Assembly: GCF_017355835.1 (NCBI RefSeq)
Contig: NZ_JAFEWF010000006.1
Span: forward strand, 186,001 to 250,000
Reading direction: 5' to 3'
Source: Desertivirga brevis
Lineage (GTDB): Bacteria; Bacteroidota; Bacteroidia; Sphingobacteriales; Sphingobacteriaceae
Length of the DNA stretch: 64,000 nt
A program made the translations under genes and the position numbers. Every line of letters starts with the position of its first letter. Position 1 is the first letter of the stretch. Shown here in pieces: positions 60,801 through 64,000 of this stretch. The notes beneath the pieces are model-generated. The model had not been told where the DNA came from. It was given only the letters and a program-made list of their open reading frames with translations, and ran no database searches.

Positions 60801-61805
60801 TCGGCAGATAATACTAAGTTCAGCATTGTAGGCAATGAGATCAGAACTAATAGGGTACTGAACTTTGAGGAGAACGCGGTGTATTCTGTCCGTGTAAGGA
60901 CAACAGCTCAAAACAGCTTGCTGTCACTTGAAAAAGAGTTCACCATTTCTATCCAAAACGTGAATGAGCAGCCTACGCTAAATAATATTGCAGCACAAAC
61001 GATCTGTTATACTCCATCTCAGCAAACAATAGCGCTAAGCGGAATCTCAGCAGGAGAGGATCTGAACCAGACTACTAATGTAACGGTAAGCAGTACGAAC
61101 AGTAACCTGTTCAAATCACTAAGCGTAACACAGGCAAGTAACGGAAATGCTCAGGTACGCTACACGGTAGCAGATGGAGCTTCAGGCAGCGCAGTAGTGA
61201 ACGTAATGGTAACAGACAATGGCGGCACAGCTAACGGAGGAGTGAATACGATCCTGAAAAGCTTTACCCTGACGGTTAATGCCCTGCCAGTACCATCTAT
61301 CACCACGAACAAAGGGGTAACCAGCATTTCTAAAGGTGATGAATTAGTTCTGAAAGCTCAAGGTGGAAGTACTTACCAATGGTCTAATGCCCCAGGAATC
61401 CTAAGTGGTGACAACACTGCTAACTTAACGATCCGTCCGGATGCTACTACTACTTACCGTGTGTTGGTAACCAATGCAAGTGGTTGCTCTGAAACTAAGG
61501 AGATCACTATAGAGGTAACAGAAGATTACGTAATGCTTAAAGGTACTAACCTAATTTCCCCGAACGGGGACGGTGTGAACGATGTGTTCAAGATCGAGAA
61601 TGTTGACATGTATCCGAACAATGAAGTGAAGATCTTCGACAGAGCGGGCCGCCTGCTTTATACGAAGAAAGGTTACTCCAAAGACGGAGAATGGAACGGA
61701 ACATTAAATGGTGCTCCACTGGCAGAAGATACGTACTACTACGTGGTAGACTTCGGTCCGAACAAGCCAAAGATCAAAGGATACATCACTATTGTAAGAG
61801 ACTAG
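54852..61805 (+). CDS. Giant MBG-repeat surface protein with type B (CHU_C) sorting domain
   Basis: This 2317-residue protein has a Sec signal (1-23, KCFSQ). In order follow a lamin-tail domain (about 25-150, VVISEVFGAG, then RDFVELYNPTGSTIDMSGWS), Ig-like parts (about 335-555), a fibronectin type III-like domain (about 560-650, LNWNANTESDLKSYKIYAG), MBG and Ig-like domains (about 650-1080), nine near-perfect 77-residue MBG repeats (1085-1778), more MBG-like domains (1779-1945), a cadherin-like segment with FEENAVYSVRV (about 1950-2035), and a C-terminal CHU_C/type B sorting domain (about 2228-2317, ISPNGDGVNDVFKIEN). It should be secreted by the type IX system and serve as an elongated adhesin; PorP/SprF follows. 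Confidence 0.92.
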   Translation: MRFMRKPLLLVFLSFLSIYKCFSQTNHVVISEVFGAGTSTNSYRDFVELYNPTGSTIDMSGWSIRYKSATGTAASASLTFPVGTKIYPYGYFLIGLMGSNPNVDPDLSGSIDLSGSTTGGGHVALCLNVSTGTSPWQYQVVDLVAWGTGNTPEESAAPSHPALPGSIERKALSTSTASSMTVGTDALLGNGYDSNDNSKDFIVRTKQDPQSQKSGAYEKTGPPIDNLGYPAATDLTATEFSLQSSLDVKGTSFYVILPDGAEAPSATQVKNGQDAASLSVRSGNLSVSFANKVFTVVLLLLQPNTSYDVYVVSENEQGVLQSSPVKLDITTLSNGDTTSPTITSVTVPSNATYIAGQNLDFTVNFDEKVDVASGTPTLGLTIGTSPVTASYVSGSGTTALLFRYTVASGDEDINGISLASSITANGATLKDEAGNDAILGLTNVGVTGSVKVDAVVPSLSTVTIASNNATNTLAKEGDVITLTIAASEYINTPIVRIAGQNAAVTGSGTSYTATYTITSATTQGPAAIVIAFTDIAGNAGTDVKATTNSSVVTVDRTAPSIPSGLLSTAGDAEINLNWNANTESDLKSYKIYAGTSNNPTVFSAEVDAPTAAKLESGLTNGTTYYYRLTATDKAGNESSYSTTVSATPVGSQTITFNALSNRTYGDASFDLGAEASSNLKVSYESSNTAIASISGNSVTIHKAGTVTITAKQAGNSSYLAAPDVMQTLVINPKALTITANKVTKIYGETLTGKIASTAFTQVGLVGTETIGSVSLAYGTGAAPTAAVNTYTEQITPSAATGGTFTPANYSITYTKGDIVVDPAALTIAAKNASKAYGQTLIATSESIGFVAIGLQNGETVGSVSIAYGAGAAAGDASGTYIDAVTPSAATGGTFTPANYTTTYVKGNIVVAGASQTITFNSLENKTYGDAAFSLSATASSNLTVTYTSSDPGIASIHGNKVTIHKVGTVTITAQQAGNVNFSEATDVEQTLKINPKALTITANKATKTYGESLADETGSTAFTSNGLVGAETIGSVSLAYGTGAAVTAAVDTYINQVTPNTAIGGTFTAANYSITYAKGDLVVNKKAVGVTAVAKNKTYGDTDPELTYSITSGTLVGNDQFSGSLSREAGENVGEYAVQQGSLALSNNYDLSYTGAKLTIGKKAVGVTAVAKNKTYGDTDPELTYSITEGTLVGNDAFSGNLSRKAGENVGEYAIQQGSLALSNNYDLSYTGAKLTIGKKAVGITAVAKNKTYGDTDPEVTYSITEGTLVGNDAFSGNLSRDAGENVGDYTINQGSLALSNNYTLSYTGAKLTIGKKAITVTAAAKNKTYGEADPALSYNITTGTLVGNDGFSGSLKRETGENVGEYTINQGTLTLSDNYTVSYNPAKLTIGKKAIAVTAVAKDKTYGEVDPALSYDITTGALVGNDAFSGALTRDAGEDAGEYKITQGTLALSDNYTLSYTAAKLTIGKKAITVTAVAKDKTYGEADPALSYDITTGALVGNDAFSGALTRDAGEDVGEYKITKGTLALSDNYTLSYNAAKLTIGRKAITVTAVAKDKTYGEVDPALTYNITTGNLVGSDAFNGSLTREIGENVGKYAINQGSLALSDNYTLSYNPAKLTIGKKAIAITAVAKDKTYGEADPALTYNITTGALVGSDHFSGSLSRDAGENVGDYTINQGSLALSNNYTLSYTGAKLTIGKKAITVTAAAKNKTYGEADPALSYNITTGALVGNDAFSGSLTREAGENAGSYSIRQGTLALSANYNLSYNSANLTIAQKALTVTVNNQTKTYGALNPSLTVTYSGLVNGETTLNPAPTVTTAVTAATGIGSYDITAIGTAVNYNVTYVKGTLTVTKAALTITADNKEKIQGIAVPALTASYSGFVNGEDKSVLLTQPVLHTDVVAMTGQGDYPINLSGATAANYAITHIPGILKVKPGFPTGLSLAASTVYENAAAGALAGTLSSTSDDPTTTFAYTFADGAGSADNTKFSIVGNEIRTNRVLNFEENAVYSVRVRTTAQNSLLSLEKEFTISIQNVNEQPTLNNIAAQTICYTPSQQTIALSGISAGEDLNQTTNVTVSSTNSNLFKSLSVTQASNGNAQVRYTVADGASGSAVVNVMVTDNGGTANGGVNTILKSFTLTVNALPVPSITTNKGVTSISKGDELVLKAQGGSTYQWSNAPGILSGDNTANLTIRPDATTTYRVLVTNASGCSETKEITIEVTEDYVMLKGTNLISPNGDGVNDVFKIENVDMYPNNEVKIFDRAGRLLYTKKGYSKDGEWNGTLNGAPLAEDTYYYVVDFGPNKPKIKGYITIVRD
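58101..60185 (+). repeat. Nine tandem 231-bp MBG repeats
   Basis: The KKA(I/V) start recurs at exactly 231-base steps (gca codons at 58110, 58341, 58572 and so on to 59958), nine times with no insertion or deletion, then a diverged tenth unit (QKALTVTVNN) begins. Units 3-4 and 8-9 are nearly identical at the DNA level over about 195 bases (58687-58882 and 59842-60037). Confidence 0.92.
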
Positions 61806-61811
61806 GAGAGG

Positions 61812-61882
61812 TTAAAAGTTAGAGCTTAAAGCAGAGAGCTGAAAGCACAAAGCAGAGGACACATAGCTGAAAGCTCAATAAA
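61812..61882. repeat. Short imperfect AGCTGAAAGC/AAAGCAGAG repeats
   Basis: The gap between the MBG gene and the PorP gene is made of irregular AGCT(T/G)AAAGC and AAAGCAGAG units. It may be a minor sequence expansion and has no visible function. Confidence 0.5.
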
Positions 61883-61890
61883 GGTTAAAA

Positions 61891-62844
61891 ATGAAATTAC
61901 AGGTAAACACAAAGAATATAAGATCAATCATCAGAGCAGGCGCCTTAGGCCTGCTGCTGATTGGTTTAAAAGCGGAAACAGCGAAAGGGCAGTTACATCC
62001 CCTGGGCTCTGTTTATTATCAGAATCCTTATCTGATCAACCCGGCATTAGCTGGCAAGGAAGAAGGTTTTTTTGCTAATGCGGCTTTTCGTCGCCAGTGG
62101 TCTAGTATGCCCGGCGCTCCTTCCACCCAGGCGTTAAGTTTTGAGTATGGATCTGGTAAGAAATCAGGGGTAGGGATAAACATGTACAACGATGAAGCGG
62201 GTCTTCAAAAGAGAACCCGTGTAAGAGGAACCTATGCTTATCAATTGCCGCTTGATGCAGATGGACAGAAACTAAGTTTCGGTGTATCTGTAGGGTACAG
62301 CGATGACCGCCTAATGCAGGAACGACTGAGCTCAAACGTGGATGGTTCTGATCGTTCGATTGCAGGCTACCAGGATCGTGATACGTATTTCGATGGCGAC
62401 TTTGGTGCTGCCTACCAGGGCAAAAAGCTGGGACTGGAACTAGCCGTACCTAACCTGAAATTCTTCTTTAAGAAAGATCAGGCAGAGGGAAACATTGCCG
62501 ACGAGTCAAAGCTTTACACGGCCGCCAGCTACAAGCTTTACTTTGCTGATGCTTTAGATGGAATGGGTTTGGAGCCGAAAGTGGCTTATCGCCAGATCAA
62601 GGGCTTCAAGGATATTGTTGATTTCGGAGCTAATATGACAATTGCAGAAAGCAAGGTGAATGTAATGGCTGTCTATCACAGTACCAGAAGTACCACAATC
62701 GGGATGGGTGTTAAATATCAGAAATACCTTGTGATCAGCGGGGTCTTTACTTCTGGGACAGCTGCTATCAGAGACTATACCAACGGGAACTTTGAAATGA
62801 ACCTGAGGGTAAGTTTGGACGAAGTATTTAAAGTGAAGAAATAA
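61891..62844 (+). CDS. PorP/SprF-family type IX secretion membrane protein
   Basis: This 317-residue protein has a signal peptide (about 1-35, ETAKGQ). The PorP/SprF pattern follows: LGSVYYQNPYLINPALAG, FANAAFRRQWSSMPGAPSTQ, then GVGINMYNDEAGLQKRTRVRGTYAYQLPL, and repeated beta strands to the end. PorP/SprF proteins are outer-membrane partners of type IX secretion and often follow genes for CHU_C-bearing cargo. Here it follows the giant MBG protein by 85 bases, so it may be dedicated to attaching or secreting it. Confidence 0.92.
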   Translation: MKLQVNTKNIRSIIRAGALGLLLIGLKAETAKGQLHPLGSVYYQNPYLINPALAGKEEGFFANAAFRRQWSSMPGAPSTQALSFEYGSGKKSGVGINMYNDEAGLQKRTRVRGTYAYQLPLDADGQKLSFGVSVGYSDDRLMQERLSSNVDGSDRSIAGYQDRDTYFDGDFGAAYQGKKLGLELAVPNLKFFFKKDQAEGNIADESKLYTAASYKLYFADALDGMGLEPKVAYRQIKGFKDIVDFGANMTIAESKVNVMAVYHSTRSTTIGMGVKYQKYLVISGVFTSGTAAIRDYTNGNFEMNLRVSLDEVFKVKK

Positions 62845-62870
62845 ACTATTATACGAGTATTAGGACTTTT

Positions 62871-62903
62871 TAAAAGCTTCTGCGGTAATGCAGGAGCTTT
62901 TTT
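62871..62903 (+). terminator. Terminator after PorP/SprF gene
   Basis: AAAAGCTTCTGC and GCAGGAGCTTTT form a stem of about 12 positions with a short loop (GGTAAT) and a T run, 27 bases after the stop. Confidence 0.85.
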
Positions 62904-63048
62904 AGTTTTTGCCCGACCGTTTTGAAAATTATTGATTATACAAAGAAAGGATAGCGGAGAAACTTCTGTTTAATATCCGCTTGCATTATATCAACAGAAT
63001 TGGCTTCGGTTTACCATAACAATAACCGATCTTTGAGTTTTTAGCAAC

Positions 63049-63234
63049 ATGAACTGGATTTTAATTAAAGATAGTATGCCTCAACAGGGAGAAGATGTTC
63101 TGCTGTTTGATGGTGGTCAGATTTATTTTGGATATTTTAGTGAAATAGCCAATAAATTTATTGTAGGTGGTGATAAAGTAGCTGTCACAGATTTTACTCA
63201 CTGGATGAAGTTACCAGCTTTTCCCGAGAAGTAA
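63049..63234 (+). CDS. DUF551-like small protein
   Basis: This 61-residue protein has the DUF551 pattern: WILIKDSMPQQGEDVLLFD at the start, IYFGYF in the middle and VTDFTHWMKLPAFPEK at the end. DUF551 proteins are usually small and found in phages and mobile DNA; function unknown. It stands alone with no partner. A hairpin terminator lies 150 bases downstream. Confidence 0.7.
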   Translation: MNWILIKDSMPQQGEDVLLFDGGQIYFGYFSEIANKFIVGGDKVAVTDFTHWMKLPAFPEK

Positions 63235-63386
63235 CCAAGGCTGAAATTAGTAATCTCCACTGACCCTTAAGTGATCTTTGCTACATAAGGACATGTTTTA
63301 AATCATTTTTTTTCTTGCTGTATTACCGTAAGTTTGAATATGTTTCACAAGCAGTGAAAATTGAATTGTTTAATGAGTCTAAAAGA

Positions 63387-63417
63387 GGAACTGGAGTTAC
63401 GCCAGTTCCTTGTTTTT
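63387..63417 (+). terminator. Rho-independent terminator
   Basis: GGAACTGG and CCAGTTCC form a perfect 8-bp stem around AGTTACG, followed by TTGTTTTT. It could end the DUF551 transcript. The rest of the gap (63235-63687) shows no gene. Confidence 0.75.
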
Positions 63418-63687
63418 CATAGGTATGTGTAGGGCACATATCGTTTTTGGAATACTGCCAAAACTGTACCAAAACTACCTCATCTCCTTGTGGGACCTAG
63501 GCGCCTATTGCTTCTTTGTTAATAAATTCTGCTTAAAATCAAGCCCATAGGGTTTTTATTGCCGTATACTGCAGTATTTGGAAAATCTATTCCCTTGGTT
63601 AGTTTTACGGATCTTCAAAACTTTTACCGTGAAGACTCTTTCTTTTTTTTTCCCGTTAGGGGGAATAAAGGCACGGGGAAGTTTCCA

Positions 63688-64000
63688 CTAAAGCCTTCTG
63701 AAGAAGGCTTTAAATTCTGTTCCAATGCCTACTGTCGAGTTAACTTCGATATAGCCTTGATTATGCTCGATCATCCGCTTAACCATGCTTAAGCCGAGAC
63801 CAGATCCAGTGCCTTGATCGGTTAATCTTTTAAAGGGTTGAAAAAGCAGGTTCAAATTCTTCTCCAGGTCTATACCGATCCCATTATCCTTTACGGTAAT
63901 AATGGTATATTCCTTCTCTCTTCTGCTTGTGATTTCTACAGTTAGCGGCACGTCAGGCTTGCGGTATTTGATCGCGTTTGTGATCATGTTGTTCAGGAAG
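63688..64000 (-). CDS. Histidine kinase, C-terminal ATP-binding part (5' end outside window)
   Basis: The minus-strand frame is open to the window edge. It has the HATPase_c boxes: FLNNMITNAIKYR (N box), VKDNGIGID (G1), LFQPFKRL (F box) and GTGSGLGLSMVKRMIEHNQG (G2). It ends EFKAFFRRL, 100 residues after ATG 63987. This is the catalytic domain of a sensor kinase; the sensor and dimerisation parts lie outside. No response regulator is visible on this side. Confidence 0.9.
   Translation of the reverse strand, partial: FLNNMITNAIKYRKPDVPLTVEITSRREKEYTIITVKDNGIGIDLEKNLNLLFQPFKRLTDQGTGSGLGLSMVKRMIEHNQGYIEVNSTVGIGTEFKAFFRRL

Noticed and set aside
63420..63687. Possible decayed gene before the histidine kinase
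   Set aside because: Short frames on both strands have no recognisable motif, signal peptide or coding pattern.

Overview
The window looks like chromosome from a member of the Bacteroidota, most likely family Sphingobacteriaceae (Pedobacter-like). This rests on family content, not a database match: a SusC/SusD pair behind an ECF sigma/FecR system, type IX secretion sorting domains with a PorP/SprF protein, DUF6266 and DUF5675 proteins, a NagB/PIG-L fusion, and AT-rich leaders mostly without Shine-Dalgarno sequences.

Region 1 (about 1-23.6 kb) is an accessory island full of duplicated and broken genes. It holds immunity-like proteins (Imm11/DUF1629-like, SUKH), a broken secreted toxin-like protein with a coupled membrane partner, a divergent module (two DUF6266 genes, DUF5675 and two small membrane proteins facing a MocR-like regulator plus HTH protein), HEPN proteins, Rpn-type PD-(D/E)XK nucleases, a nucleotidyltransferase toxin-antitoxin pair and a GNAT/HTH pair. 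A decayed second copy of the MocR/HTH/small-protein module lies at 1.36-3.2 kb. Fragments of HEPN and Rpn genes recur around the intact copies at 13.7-15.7 kb. The most interesting signal is in the Rpn genes. The intact one (14734-15690, minus) has a full AGGAGG five bases before an in-frame internal ATG, which would yield its C-terminal 70 residues alone, like the intragenic antitoxins described for E. coli Rpn. The broken copy (3.2-4.4 kb) is followed by a second alternative tail behind a nearly identical 85-bp repeat carrying the same start signal. A large beta-helix/DUF6298 secreted protein (18.2-21.4 kb) lies inside this stretch.

Region 2 (24.2-45.2 kb) is one long plus-strand polysaccharide utilisation locus: ECF sigma, FecR anti-sigma, SusC, SusD, a DUF5018-like surface lipoprotein, a glycerophosphodiesterase, DUF4434, an AGE-family epimerase, a FucP-like sugar importer, DUF1501, a lipoprotein, an SGNH esterase, a GH20 hexosaminidase, an alpha/beta esterase and a NagB-PIG-L fusion. 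The set points to a GlcNAc-containing, possibly glycerophosphate-bearing or acylated glycan taken in at the outer membrane and funnelled to fructose-6-phosphate.

Region 3 (45.9-49.9 kb) is an aminoacyl-phosphatidylglycerol operon: an MprF-like flippase/synthase followed by two AcvB/VirJ-type hydrolases, one periplasmic and one lipoprotein. Region 4 (50.2-62.9 kb) holds type IX cargo: a 1296-residue surface protein with a type A sorting domain, a 68-residue protein with a sorting-like C-terminal anchor, a 2317-residue MBG-repeat protein with a type B (CHU_C) sorting domain, and a PorP/SprF protein. The window ends with a DUF551-like protein and part of a histidine kinase.

Three short repeat families lie between genes: a REP-like palindrome (seven copies), a terminator-like hairpin (three copies) and a C/T-rich hairpin (two copies). 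No tRNA, rRNA, CRISPR array, complete insertion sequence or integrase was seen.
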